From DATJLQ01 sp035509415 (GTDB lineage: Bacteria; Pseudomonadota; Alphaproteobacteria; JACZXZ01): DNA of 18,891 nt. A program made the position numbers and the translations under genes. Shown piece after piece: positions 9,262-17,261 of this stretch. Location of the stretch: assembly GCA_035509415.1 (NCBI GenBank), contig DATJLQ010000166.1, positions 1 through 18,891 of the forward strand. The letters are read 5' to 3'. Each line of letters opens with the position of its first letter. Positions within the stretch are counted from its first letter, which is position 1. Below the pieces are notes generated by a model. It did no database searches and was not told the origin of the DNA. It saw only the letters and a list, made by a program, of their open reading frames with translations.

Positions 9262-10465
9262 AGCCGGCGCGCGGCACGGCGCGTGCCGCCGCGACGTCGA
9301 GGGCTAGCGCGAAGGCGAGCGCTATCGCGCCGATGAGGAACAAGGGCGCATAGCCGCCCAATCTTCCGATCAGATAGGAATAGGCGAAGGCGGATGCGCC
9401 CTGGGCGATCGCCCAGGCGATCGTGGTCTGGCCCCAGACCCGGCGCTGCGCCGCCTGGCCCTCGACCAGCTCGTGCACGCGGCCGAGCACGAGCGACGTG
9501 ATGCCCGGCACGCAGGCGCCGATCACGAGGCTCGAGGCGCCGAGCGCCAAGGGCCGCGTCGAGAGATAGGGCAAAAGCACCATCGCCGCCTCGACCAGAT
9601 AGACGAGGCGGGTCGCGCGGCCGAAGCCGATGCGGTCGCCGAGCTGGCCCGCAATGAGCGGCCCCGTCACCGCGCCCACGCCGAACAGCACCCAATAGCC
9701 GGCACCCGCCGCGAGTCCGCGCCCGAGCCCCTGGGCGATGTAGACCACGAGGAACAGCATGTGCGGCACGAGGCCGAGCGCGTTGAGCCCGTAGCCCGCG
9801 AGCATCGCCGCGACCGGGAGGCTGGTGCGGCTTCTAGGCGGCTCGGGGAGCGAAGCGGCGTGCGGCCGTGGCTCGCGCGGCCAGCCGAACCAGCCGACCA
9901 GCGTCAAGACCAGCGACAGGCCGCCGAGGCCGAGCCAGGCGGTCACCAGCCCATCGAGCGAGAGAAGATACGGCACCAGCGTGCCCGAGGCGGCGATGCC
10001 GATGCCGACCCCGGTGAAGATGGCGCCGCCCACGAGCCCGCGCCGGCCGGGAGGTGTCGCGAGCAGCACGGTGGGGGCCGCGAGCACCATGATCACGCCG
10101 CCCGTGTAGCCCGAAAGCACGCGCCAGGCGAAGAACCAGGCGAAGCCGCCGTCGCGCCAGACGCAGGCGAGGAGGCTCGCGGCCGTGACCAGCATCGCCG
10201 CGCGTAGCACGCTCGCGGCGCGGAACCAGCGGATCCACACATGGCCGACGAGCGCGCCCGCGAGATAGCCCGCGAGGTTCGCGGCCCCGAGATAGGCCGC
10301 GGCGGCGGCGCCGAACCAGCCCTCGGAGATGAGCGGCGGGATGAGCGGCGTATAGGCGAAGCGCGCGAGGCCGATCCCGACCAGGCTCGCGCACAGGCCC
10401 GCGAGGGCCGCGAAGGCGACGCGGGCGGGGGGCGGCGTCTCGGCGCGGTCGAGGGAAGCGGCCAT
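9260..10465 (-). CDS. MFS transporter, YbfB/YjiJ family
   Basis: A 401-residue inner-membrane protein with about 12 hydrophobic segments arranged as two halves of six, the major facilitator fold. The N-terminal segment LVGIGLARFAYTPLIPPL, with its G-x-x-R-F-A/G-Y-T-P-L-(I/L)-P pattern, is characteristic of YbfB/YjiJ-type (MFS_4) carriers. The central loop (about 200-220) is charged and Pro-rich. The substrate is unknown. The ATG at 10465 gives a family-sized protein opening MAASLDRAETPP. A 99-codon upstream extension is in frame but hydrophilic and unlike the family, so I reject it. The ribosome-binding site CAGGG lies in one arm of a 7-bp inverted repeat. The stop codon is part of palindromic element B. 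The gene is divergent from the DUF3142 gene. Confidence 0.88.
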   Translation of the reverse strand: MAASLDRAETPPPARVAFAALAGLCASLVGIGLARFAYTPLIPPLISEGWFGAAAAAYLGAANLAGYLAGALVGHVWIRWFRAASVLRAAMLVTAASLLACVWRDGGFAWFFAWRVLSGYTGGVIMVLAAPTVLLATPPGRRGLVGGAIFTGVGIGIAASGTLVPYLLSLDGLVTAWLGLGGLSLVLTLVGWFGWPREPRPHAASLPEPPRSRTSLPVAAMLAGYGLNALGLVPHMLFLVVYIAQGLGRGLAAGAGYWVLFGVGAVTGPLIAGQLGDRIGFGRATRLVYLVEAAMVLLPYLSTRPLALGASSLVIGACVPGITSLVLGRVHELVEGQAAQRRVWGQTTIAWAIAQGASAFAYSYLIGRLGGYAPLFLIGAIALAFALALDVAAARAVPRAG

Positions 10466-10468
10466 GGG

Positions 10469-10496
10469 AACCCTGAGGCCAGCGGGGCACAGGGTT
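10469..10496 (-). promoter_or_regulatory. Inverted repeat covering the MFS ribosome-binding site
   Basis: On the minus strand AACCCTG, a 14-base spacer and then CAGGGTT lie directly before the MFS start codon (3 bases away). The right arm contains the only Shine-Dalgarno-like sequence (AGGG), so the leader hairpin could hide it. Alternatively the repeat is an operator. Confidence 0.35.
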
Positions 10497-10580
10497 GAGA
10501 GATAGAACGGGATAGGGCCGGAGGAAAACAAAATTTCTTCGCAGTGACCGTCCCGAGAGGCCAAATCCCGAAGTGCCTTC

Positions 10581-10606
10581 TCGGCGGCACCGCCGAAGGC
10601 TATAGT
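10581..10606 (+). promoter_or_regulatory. Putative promoter with palindrome before the DUF3142 gene
   Basis: TCGGCGG (10581-10587) and CCGCCGA (10590-10596) form a perfect 7-bp palindrome with a 2-base centre, just upstream of a good -10 hexamer, TATAGT (10601-10606). The -35 is poor (TTCTCG at 10578-10583), as expected for a regulated promoter. Transcription from this -10 would begin within a few bases of the ATG at 10616, giving an almost leaderless mRNA. No Shine-Dalgarno precedes that ATG at normal spacing. Confidence 0.4.
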
Positions 10607-10615
10607 GTGCACGCT

Positions 10616-11818
10616 ATGATTGAAGCTTGTAGGTGTTTGTCGCTCGTCGTTTTCTCGCTGGTCGCGCTCGCGGGTACGGCGCGCTCGGAACGACCATTGG
10701 CGCACGACGCCTATATTTGGCAACGCGTCTGGACGCCCGCGGTAGACGAAGCCGTGGCGCAATCGTCGGATCTCGTTCGCGACTGGCGTGTCCTCGCGGC
10801 GCAGTCGAACGATGCGGGCCGACTGTTACCAACGAACGTCGATCTGGCGACCTTAAAGGCGAGCGGTCGGCCGGCTGTCCTCGTCGTTCGGATCGACGGC
10901 CAACTCCCAAGTTTGGATAAAAAGGCCCTCCTTGCCGACATCGATTCGGTGCTCGGAAATTGGCGACGGTCCGGTATTCAAATCGCGGGCCTCGAAATCG
11001 ATCACGACTGCGCCACCGAGCGTCTTCTCGGCTATGCCGAATTTCTTTACGTCCTGCGTAGTCATTTGGGCCCCGGTATCAGGCTGTCTCTGACGATGTT
11101 GCCGACCTGGCTCAACTCTCCCGATCTCGACGCGGTTCTCGCTCCAGCCGACGAAGTGGTCCTTCAGGTCCACGCGATCCTGAATCCTCGCTCCGGCCTA
11201 TTCGATCCGAAGACGGCCATGCGATGGGTCGATGAATTTGCGCGCCGAAGTTCAAAGCCGTTTCGCGTTTCCCTTCCCACGTACGGCGTGCGCGTCAGCT
11301 GGGGTGCCGACGGGCACTTGACTGCGGTCGAAGGCGAAACGCCGCTGCTCGCGGGCGGAGCGTCTGCAGACGAGCTCATGGCATCGCCGCTCGACGTTGC
11401 GACGTTTCTTGTTTCTCTCAAGCGCGATCCGCCGGCGCACTTGGTAGGTGTCGCTTGGTTCCGTTTGCCGGTCGAGACCGACCGCCGAGCTTGGAGTTTC
11501 GCGACTTGGCGCGCGGTGGTTCGGGGCGAAACGCCAGAGGACCGCGTCTCGGTGCGAGTCGAGAAGGGCGATGTTCCGGGCTTGGCCTATCTGGTGCTCG
11601 ACAACGCGGGAAACCTCGACGGCAATCTTCCGACGCTCGTCGAATTGCCGGTCGGATGCGAGGCCGCCGACGGTATCAATGGCTACGCGCTCGTCCACGA
11701 CCGTTCAACGCTGACGCTCGAGCGCCGGCAAGCGGGCATGCTGCCTGGCCACGCCCGGCTCGCCATTGGTTGGATGCGGTGCGCGTCGATGCAAGAGACC
11801 GTCCATGCGGCGTTCTAG
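10616..11818 (+). CDS. Exported DUF3142 domain protein
   Basis: A 400-residue protein with an N-terminal signal peptide (about 1-24: MIEACR, hydrophobic core, then A-R-S before the likely cleavage). The rest resembles the DUF3142 family: AYIWQRVWTPAV, RPAVLVVRIDG, IAGLEIDHDCATERL, PTWLNSPDL, EVVLQVHAI and FRVSLPTYG. The acidic E-I-D-H-D motif and predicted alternating strands and helices suggest a TIM-barrel, glycoside-hydrolase-like fold, but no activity is established. The C-terminus contains two Cys (near 360 and 392) that could form a disulphide. The ATG at 10616 is chosen because it starts the signal peptide; a GTG at 10544 would put 24 extra residues before it. The gene overlaps the next by 14 bp, implying translational coupling. 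Its GC content is lower than in flanking genes (50-62% in sampled 60-base blocks), suggesting acquisition by transfer. Confidence 0.8.
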   Translation: MIEACRCLSLVVFSLVALAGTARSERPLAHDAYIWQRVWTPAVDEAVAQSSDLVRDWRVLAAQSNDAGRLLPTNVDLATLKASGRPAVLVVRIDGQLPSLDKKALLADIDSVLGNWRRSGIQIAGLEIDHDCATERLLGYAEFLYVLRSHLGPGIRLSLTMLPTWLNSPDLDAVLAPADEVVLQVHAILNPRSGLFDPKTAMRWVDEFARRSSKPFRVSLPTYGVRVSWGADGHLTAVEGETPLLAGGASADELMASPLDVATFLVSLKRDPPAHLVGVAWFRLPVETDRRAWSFATWRAVVRGETPEDRVSVRVEKGDVPGLAYLVLDNAGNLDGNLPTLVELPVGCEAADGINGYALVHDRSTLTLERRQAGMLPGHARLAIGWMRCASMQETVHAAF

Positions 11819-14126
11819 GCTCGGCCTCGCCTTGTCGATGCTGGGCTTGATAGGCGCCGGCTCGATTGCGCTGGCTTGCGGTCCGGACTTTCCCTGGCAG
11901 CTCCTCGACAATCGAAAGGCGACATTGTCGGCTACACCGATCAACAGCTTCGCGTTCGAGGCAATACATCTGCTGCCGGAGCCGAGCGACGCGCTGCATC
12001 CCAGGGAAAGTCCATTTGCCGGCATGAGCACATGGCGGCCAAACATGCTCGCCAACGCGGAAAACGTCGGGCTCAATCGCGATCAAATCCTTCAATTGAG
12101 CAGTATGCGCAATGCGCAAAATGGCGATCGGGCGTTCGAAATGGGCGCTCGACTTCCGGCCGCGGTGCGGCTCTATACGGCGGGCGCGGTCGACTATCAC
12201 CACAACGAGCTGGCGCGCGCTCTGATGCGCTTCAACGCAATTCTCAAGTTGCCCGAGAGCGAGCGAGAGCTTCGCGCGGTTTGGGCAGCCTATATGATCG
12301 GGCGAATCTCCGCGCGGGCAGGTCAGGCCGCGCAAGCGTACGACGCGTTCGCGCTCACCCGCGCGCTTGCGCGCGCGGGCGCGTCCGATCCGCTGGGACT
12401 CGCGGTCGCGAGCTTCGGCGAGGAGGCGCGGGTGCACCTCGAGCGCGCCGAGGCGCTGCTCGACGGTACAACGCTCGCACCGACGCGCCGCAGCCAGTTT
12501 GGAGGCGAGGTCGCCGCGGCGGTCGAGCTTTATGCCGAGCAGGCTGCGCGCCGGTCCGGAAGCGGGACCGCCTCGTTGAGGATGGTGGCTGCCAGGTTGT
12601 TGCACAGCAGCACGCAGCTCGGCGCCGTGGTGGGCGATCCGCTGGTCCAGCGTCTGTTGGTCGCTTATGTGCAAGCGAACGGGTCCGATTCGGTTCACTG
12701 GGCGCTTGAGAGCTCAACGGGAAGGTATAACCCACCGAAGCCCGATCGTGACTCCGTCGTCTTGATCGACGCCATCGTGGCCGCGGGAATCGACCATCCG
12801 GCGGATGCCGACCGGCTGGCCGCCATGGCGTATCGGATTGGGCGTTACGATCTCGCGCGCGCCATGGTCGCGAAGGCGAGCGGGCCGCTCGCGTCCTGGA
12901 TCGCCGCCAAGCTCGCGTTGCAGAAGGGCGATGTCATGGAGGCGGCGGCCGATTATGCGGCGGCATCGAGGGCGTTTCCCCCAAGCGACGGAGGTACCAC
13001 GCTCGATGCGCACAATGTCCGTCTCTTGGTCGGTGAATCGGGCGTGCTGGCGCTTGCGCGCGGTGACTATCTCGAGGCGCTCGAGCGCCTTTATCCCGTC
13101 GCCGAAAGCTATTGGGGCGACGTGGCCTATCTGGCCGAGCGGGTCCTCACCACGGACGAATTGAAGCATTTCGTCGACGCCCATGTTCCGGCGCCGGGCG
13201 AGCTGGCGCAGAAGCCTTTGCCTTCTTTCGTCGCGCCGAGGCGCGACGGCGGAGGCATATCTTATTACCGCTCCCTTAGCTACTACGGATATTATCGGCC
13301 GCCGAATGCGGCCGTCCGTCTGCGCGACTTGCTAGCGCGCAGGCTGGTCCGCGACGGACGCTTTGCGGAAGCGTTGCCTTATTTCCATTATGGCAGAAGT
13401 AGCGCCTTCCCGGACGCTGCGGTGCGCGACCATGTGGCTTTCTACGCGCTGGCGCTTCGCGGCGCGACCACCGAATTTTGGGCCGTGGACCGAGCGCGGG
13501 AGTGGTACATCGCCGCGGTGCTCGCGCGCATCTCGGGTATGGATATGATGGGCTTCGAGGGGCCGCCCGATTACTTCGCCAACGAGGGCAATTTCGATTT
13601 CGGCTATGGCCAGGAGAAACTGGGCGCAGACGATGTGACTCACGATGAGCGCGTGCGCTTCGCAGCGAGCGCGGCCCACCCCGATCTGCGCTTTCATTAC
13701 CGTTACATCGCGGTCGAGCACGCCATGCGCGCGGCCGATCTCCTGCCGCCACGATCCCAGGCCTTCGCCGCGGTTCTGTGCAAGGCGACCGGCTGGATGA
13801 TCGAGAGCATGCGACAGAAATCGTACGACGCCGGCTGGGTGCGGCTCCCGCCAAGGCCGCCGGATCGAGCCAAGGAGTTGGTGCAGATAATTTACCGACG
13901 CTACGTCGCTGAGGGTCCTTATGAGCCTTGGGCGGCCCATTTTGGCCGCCGCTGTCCCGAGCCCGATTTCATCGCGGCGGCCCATTTCGCGCGCATCCAG
14001 CCGTTTATCGTCGTCCGGAGCTTCGTTTCCCTGCACCGCTGGTGGTGGGCGGCTGGCCTCGTCGGGCTGGCGCTAATTATGGCCCTATTTTGGGCCGGGA
14101 AACGCAAGCGGTCCAACGCCGTGTAG
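11805..14126 (+). CDS. Large exported helical-repeat protein with Cys-Gly-Pro N-terminus, partner of DUF3142
   Basis: A 773-residue protein I recognise only as the companion of DUF3142 proteins; its function is unknown. MRRSR and a hydrophobic core form a signal sequence ending ALAC at C25, followed by GPDFP. C25 may be lipidated, although the lipobox (A-L-A-C) is imperfect; signal peptidase I cleavage after ALA is the alternative. The long middle part is helical with TPR-like hairpins (for example NELARALMRFNAILKLPESE, RLAAMAYRIGRYDLARAMVA, and GRFAEALPYF near 530). A Tyr-rich patch (SYYRSLSYYGYY) is near 485-500. The C-terminus has one membrane helix (about 743-764) and a basic tail, KRKRSNAV, which would anchor it in the inner membrane facing the periplasm. 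The ATG at 11805 overlaps the DUF3142 stop by 14 bp; a TTG at 11766 is less likely because it precedes the signal peptide by 13 residues. Confidence 0.75.
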   Translation: MRRSRLGLALSMLGLIGAGSIALACGPDFPWQLLDNRKATLSATPINSFAFEAIHLLPEPSDALHPRESPFAGMSTWRPNMLANAENVGLNRDQILQLSSMRNAQNGDRAFEMGARLPAAVRLYTAGAVDYHHNELARALMRFNAILKLPESERELRAVWAAYMIGRISARAGQAAQAYDAFALTRALARAGASDPLGLAVASFGEEARVHLERAEALLDGTTLAPTRRSQFGGEVAAAVELYAEQAARRSGSGTASLRMVAARLLHSSTQLGAVVGDPLVQRLLVAYVQANGSDSVHWALESSTGRYNPPKPDRDSVVLIDAIVAAGIDHPADADRLAAMAYRIGRYDLARAMVAKASGPLASWIAAKLALQKGDVMEAAADYAAASRAFPPSDGGTTLDAHNVRLLVGESGVLALARGDYLEALERLYPVAESYWGDVAYLAERVLTTDELKHFVDAHVPAPGELAQKPLPSFVAPRRDGGGISYYRSLSYYGYYRPPNAAVRLRDLLARRLVRDGRFAEALPYFHYGRSSAFPDAAVRDHVAFYALALRGATTEFWAVDRAREWYIAAVLARISGMDMMGFEGPPDYFANEGNFDFGYGQEKLGADDVTHDERVRFAASAAHPDLRFHYRYIAVEHAMRAADLLPPRSQAFAAVLCKATGWMIESMRQKSYDAGWVRLPPRPPDRAKELVQIIYRRYVAEGPYEPWAAHFGRRCPEPDFIAAAHFARIQPFIVVRSFVSLHRWWWAAGLVGLALIMALFWAGKRKRSNAV

Positions 14127-14309
14127 CGCCCACGCATGCTCCCTGGCCGCCGACCCTCGTCCGGCGAGGCACGGCGCGCTTCGGGCTACAAATCCGCACC
14201 GAAAGGCAGTGCATCGACGAGGGTCCCACGACCGAGGCCGGTTTGCCGGAAATCCCACGAAGCTCCGGATCGGGGACAGGGGCGCACGGCATCGACTGGC
14301 CGACCAGAC

Positions 14310-14447
14310 CTAAAGCAGGAAGATCGCGAGCAGCGACATCAGCACGATGACGAAGATGGCGCCGTAGGTCGCGAAGCGGATGAGGCCGTGCCAGGTCTCG
14401 AGATGGGGCGTCATGTCGAAATCGGCGGGGCTCGAATGATCGGCCAT
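14310..14447 (-). CDS. aa3-type cytochrome c oxidase subunit IV
   Basis: A 45-residue single-span membrane protein of the alphaproteobacterial aa3 oxidase small subunit IV family. It has a polar N-terminus (MADHSSPADFDM), the conserved H-x-x-T-W-x-x-(L/F)-(I/V)-(R/K)-(F/Y) segment at residues 15-25, and one transmembrane helix (about 26-44) ending at the stop. In Paracoccus and Rhodobacter this subunit binds at the periphery of the oxidase and is not essential for activity. The ATG at 14447 follows GGAGAG with a 6-base spacer. A sigma70-like promoter lies just upstream. The gene stands alone, away from catalytic cox genes, which is common for this subunit. It is divergent from the carbonic anhydrase gene. 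Confidence 0.87.
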   Translation of the reverse strand: MADHSSPADFDMTPHLETWHGLIRFATYGAIFVIVLMSLLAIFLL

Positions 14448-14480
14448 GGCAGGCTCTCCAAAGAGGGTTCGCTGCGCCTG

Positions 14481-14509
14481 GATATAGCCGAGCGCGCGCG
14501 CGGAGGCAA
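14481..14509 (-). promoter_or_regulatory. Sigma70-type promoter of the oxidase subunit IV gene
   Basis: On the minus strand TTGCCT (14509-14504) and TATATC (14486-14481) are spaced by 17 bases, predicting transcription from about 14474 and a short leader of about 26 bases that carries the GGAGAG ribosome-binding site. Confidence 0.6.
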
Positions 14510-14718
14510 GATGGGCGGTCGGGCCCGGCCGCCGCGCCGACGATGGACCCCCCGTCACGGTCGCAGGGCGAGACGCGTGCTCGATGGCGCGCGCCAATGC
14601 GCCGCGCGACTTTCATCAATCGACGCCGGATCGCGCGATTCGCGCGTCGCGGCAGTGGACTTCCGTGGCGCGCCCGAGCCATTCTGCGTCTCATACGAAT
14701 CGAACAAGGAAGGCGTTC

Positions 14719-15351
14719 ATGCTCGAACATCTCTTGGCACAAAACCGCGCCTGGGCGGCGCGCAAGGTCGCGGGCGACGCGGATTTCTTCCGCCGTCTCG
14801 CGCGCCAGCAGACGCCCGAGTATTTCTGGATCGGCTGCGCCGACAGCCGGGTTCCGGCGAACGAGATCGTCGATCTCGATCCCGGCGAAATGTTCGTCCA
14901 CAGGAACGTCGCGAACTTGGCCCCGCCCCAGGACGCGAACTATCTCTCGGTGCTCCAGTTCGCGGTCGACGTGCTCAAGGTGAAGCACATCATCGTCGTC
15001 GGCCATTACGGCTGCGGCGGCGTCGCCGCCGCGGTCGACGGCAAGCGGCGCGGCCTCATCGATCATTGGCTGCATCCGATCCGCGAGATCTACCACGAGA
15101 ACCGTGCGGCGCTCGAGGCGATTCCGGGGCGCGCGCGCCTCGACCGGCTCGGCGAGCTCAACGTCATCCAGCAGGTGAGAAACGTCGCGACCGACGTGTT
15201 CGTGCAGGAAGCCTGGGCGCGCGCCCAGACGCTCCACGTGCATGGCTGGATCTACGACGTGGCGGACGGGCTGTTGAAGGATTTGAACGTGACGATCTTC
15301 GGCCCCGGCGACATCGAGCCCGCGATCGCGCGCGCGAAAAAGGGGAAGTGA
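14719..15351 (+). CDS. can: Beta-class carbonic anhydrase
   Basis: This zinc enzyme interconverts CO2 and bicarbonate in the cytoplasm, supplying bicarbonate for carboxylations including those of purine and fatty-acid synthesis. The 210-residue product resembles E. coli Can. Its zinc ligands are C40, H96 and C99, with the D42-R44 dyad in the CADSR motif and GHYGCGG at 95-101. VHRNVAN (60-66) and LSVLQFAVDVLKVKHIIV are typical of the family. The ATG at 14719 follows AAGGAAGG with a 5-base spacer, a strong site that decides this start; an upstream in-frame ATG at 14584 would add 45 low-complexity residues. The gene converges with purN, the stops being 31 bp apart. Confidence 0.94.
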   Translation: MLEHLLAQNRAWAARKVAGDADFFRRLARQQTPEYFWIGCADSRVPANEIVDLDPGEMFVHRNVANLAPPQDANYLSVLQFAVDVLKVKHIIVVGHYGCGGVAAAVDGKRRGLIDHWLHPIREIYHENRAALEAIPGRARLDRLGELNVIQQVRNVATDVFVQEAWARAQTLHVHGWIYDVADGLLKDLNVTIFGPGDIEPAIARAKKGK

Positions 15352-15382
15352 GATTAATCCGAAGGGACGGCGCGGCGCTCTC

Positions 15383-16084
15383 TTAGTGCCGCGTCACGCC
15401 CTCCGGCGCCCCGATGAGCGCAGGGTCGGGCCGCTCGACGCCGTCGATCAGCACGCGCCCGCCCACGACCTGGACGCGGCCGAGGGCGATCAGCTTCACC
15501 GCCAGGGGATAGCAGCGGTGCTCGGCATTGAGCACGCGCGCGGACAGCGTCTCGACGTCGTCGTCCGGCTCGACCGGCACCGCGGCCTGGACGACGATCG
15601 GCCCGTCATCGAGCTCGTCGCGCACGAAATGGACCGTGCAGCCGTGGAAGCGCACGCCGGCCGCAAGTGCTCGCTCGTGGGTATGGAGGCCGCGGAAGGC
15701 GGGCAAGAGCGAGGGATGGATGTTGATGATCTTGTCGCGCCAAGCGCCGACGAAGGTCGGCGTGAGCACGCGCATGAAGCCCGCGAGGCACACGAGCTCG
15801 ACGCCCGCCGCGCGCAGCGCCTTGTCGATCTCGCCGTCGAATTCCTCGCGCGTGCGGTATTTCCGGTGCTGGAACACCTTGGTCGGGATGCCGGCCTTGA
15901 CCGCGGCGGCGAGGCCGAAGGCGTCGGGGTTGCTCGAGATGACAAGGACGATCTGGGCGGGATAGTCGGGCTGGGCGCAGTTCTCGATGAGGGCCTGGAG
16001 GTTGCTGCCGCGGCCTGAGATCAAAACGCCGATCTTGAGCCGCTTCGCCGACCTCATTTGCATCGCAGATTGCATTTCCGTCAT
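15383..16084 (-). CDS. purN: Phosphoribosylglycinamide formyltransferase
   Basis: This enzyme carries out the third step of purine synthesis, transferring a formyl group from 10-formyl-THF to GAR. The 233-residue product has the N-terminal phosphate-binding GRGSNLQAL (24-32) and the catalytic residues N121 and H123 in INIHPSLLPAFRG, with D159 in VHFVRDELDDGPIV. These correspond to N106, H108 and D144 of E. coli. The ATG at 16084 follows AAGGGG with a 7-base spacer. This adds about 15 residues (MTEMQSAMQMRSAKR) before the usual start of the fold; ATGs at 16063 and 16057 are possible alternatives without good ribosome-binding sites. It lies 67 bp downstream of purM on the same strand, the standard purM-purN operon. 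Confidence 0.95.
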   Translation of the reverse strand: MTEMQSAMQMRSAKRLKIGVLISGRGSNLQALIENCAQPDYPAQIVLVISSNPDAFGLAAAVKAGIPTKVFQHRKYRTREEFDGEIDKALRAAGVELVCLAGFMRVLTPTFVGAWRDKIINIHPSLLPAFRGLHTHERALAAGVRFHGCTVHFVRDELDDGPIVVQAAVPVEPDDDVETLSARVLNAEHRCYPLAVKLIALGRVQVVGGRVLIDGVERPDPALIGAPEGVTRH

Positions 16085-16151
16085 CGCGCGCCCCTTGCTC
16101 CGACCCCCTGGACTCGACCCAATGCCGCGGTTACGGCCGGGTTGAGGGGTC

Positions 16152-17252
16152 CTACGCAAGGTCCATGCCATCGATGACGACCCGGCCGGCGGCGCTCGCG
16201 GCACCTATCGCCTCGACCCTTCCGATCGAATAAACGCGCTCGCCCGCGGCCTCGAGGATGCGCGTCGCCTCGGCCACGTCGGCCGGCTTCGCGATCGCGA
16301 CCATGCCGATGCCGCAATTGAAGGTACGCGCGAGCTCGGCGGCCGGCAGCTCGGCCGCGCGCGCGAGCCAGCGGAACACGGGCGGCATTTCCCAGCGCTT
16401 CGCGTCCAGGCGCACGCCGAGCCCGTCGGGCAGCACGCGCGGGATGTTCTCCAGGAGACCGCCGCCGGTGATGTGGGCGAGGGCCTGGATTTTCCTCGCG
16501 CGCAACGCGGCCAAGCAGCTCTTGACGTAGATGCGCGTGGGCTCGAGGAGGGCAGCGCCCAAACTCGTCTCAGGATCGAACGGCGCCGGCGCCTCGTAGG
16601 GCAACTCGAGGTCGCTCACGATGCGGCGCACCAGCGAGAAGCCGTTCGAATGCACGCCCGAGGAGGCGAGGCCGAGCACCGCATCGCCCGCCGCCACGCC
16701 CGCGCCGGTGAGGAGATCGCCGCGCTCGACCGCCCCCACGGCGAAGCCCGCGAGATCGTAATCGCCCTCGCCATACATGCCAGGCATCTCCGCCGTCTCG
16801 CCGCCGACGAGCGCGCAGCCCGCGAGCGCGCAGCCCTCGGCGATGCCCTCGATCACTTGGGCCGCCTGGGCCACGTCGAGCCGGCCGGTCGCGTAATAGT
16901 CGAGCAGCAGCAGCGGCTCCGCCCCCTGCACCACGAGGTCGTTCACCACCATCGCGACCAGGTCGATGCCGATGCCCCGGTGGCGCCCGGCCGCGACCGC
17001 GACCTTGAGCTTGGTGCCGACGCCGTCGGTGGTCGTGACCAGGATCGGGTCCTTGAAGCCGGCGGCCTTGAGGTCGAAGAGCGCCCCGAAGCCGCCCAGG
17101 GCCGCGTCGGCGCCCTTGCGCCGCGTGCGCCGCGCATAGGGCTTGATCGCCTCGACCAGGGCCGCACCCGCGTCGATGTCGACGCCCGCCTCGCGGTAGC
17201 TTCGCGCCGGGGCGGCGCCCGACTTTTTGGCATTCTCGTTGGGGCCGGTAAT
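16152..17252 (-). CDS. purM: Phosphoribosylformylglycinamidine cyclo-ligase, apparent ATT start
   Basis: AIR synthetase closes the imidazole ring (FGAM + ATP to AIR), the fifth step of purine synthesis. The 366-residue reading frame shows YREAGVDIDAGAALV near residues 20-34, TTTDGVGTKLKVAV, VNDLVVQGAEPLLLLDYYATG, LVGGETAEMPGMY, LASSGVHSNGFSL and AHITGGGLLENIP. Conservation begins well upstream of the first in-frame ATG (16952), which would remove about 100 essential residues. Between the upstream in-frame TAG (17288-17286) and that ATG there is no ATG, GTG or TTG. The only credible initiator is ATT at 17252, preceded by GAGG with a 5-base spacer and giving a natural (M)TGPNENAKK start. The alternative is a missing base in the five-A run at 17223-17227: a sixth A would bring the ATG at 17233 into frame (MPKKSG...). 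It is the first gene of the purM-purN operon. Confidence 0.93.
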   Translation of the reverse strand: MTGPNENAKKSGAAPARSYREAGVDIDAGAALVEAIKPYARRTRRKGADAALGGFGALFDLKAAGFKDPILVTTTDGVGTKLKVAVAAGRHRGIGIDLVAMVVNDLVVQGAEPLLLLDYYATGRLDVAQAAQVIEGIAEGCALAGCALVGGETAEMPGMYGEGDYDLAGFAVGAVERGDLLTGAGVAAGDAVLGLASSGVHSNGFSLVRRIVSDLELPYEAPAPFDPETSLGAALLEPTRIYVKSCLAALRARKIQALAHITGGGLLENIPRVLPDGLGVRLDAKRWEMPPVFRWLARAAELPAAELARTFNCGIGMVAIAKPADVAEATRILEAAGERVYSIGRVEAIGAASAAGRVVIDGMDLA

Positions 17253-17261
17253 GGCTTCCTC
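17250..17261 (-). promoter_or_regulatory. Ribosome-binding site and ATT initiator of purM
   Basis: On the minus strand GAGG (17261-17258), five bases, then ATT (17252-17250). The codons after ATT read T-G-P-N-E-N, a plausible N-terminus, and no standard initiation codon exists in frame nearby. ATT is used in E. coli by infC and pcnB. This start is inferred, not shown. Confidence 0.5.

Noticed and set aside
13929..13950. GGGCGGCCCATT sequence matching one arm of the terminator at 6139-6150
   Set aside because: It is inside a coding region and encodes ordinary residues; a 12-base match is probably chance in this composition.
16152..16952. purM starting at the ATG at 16952, or purM as a broken gene
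   Set aside because: The reading frame continues without a stop for another 100 codons upstream and encodes conserved PurM sequence, so the gene is complete apart from the start-codon question.
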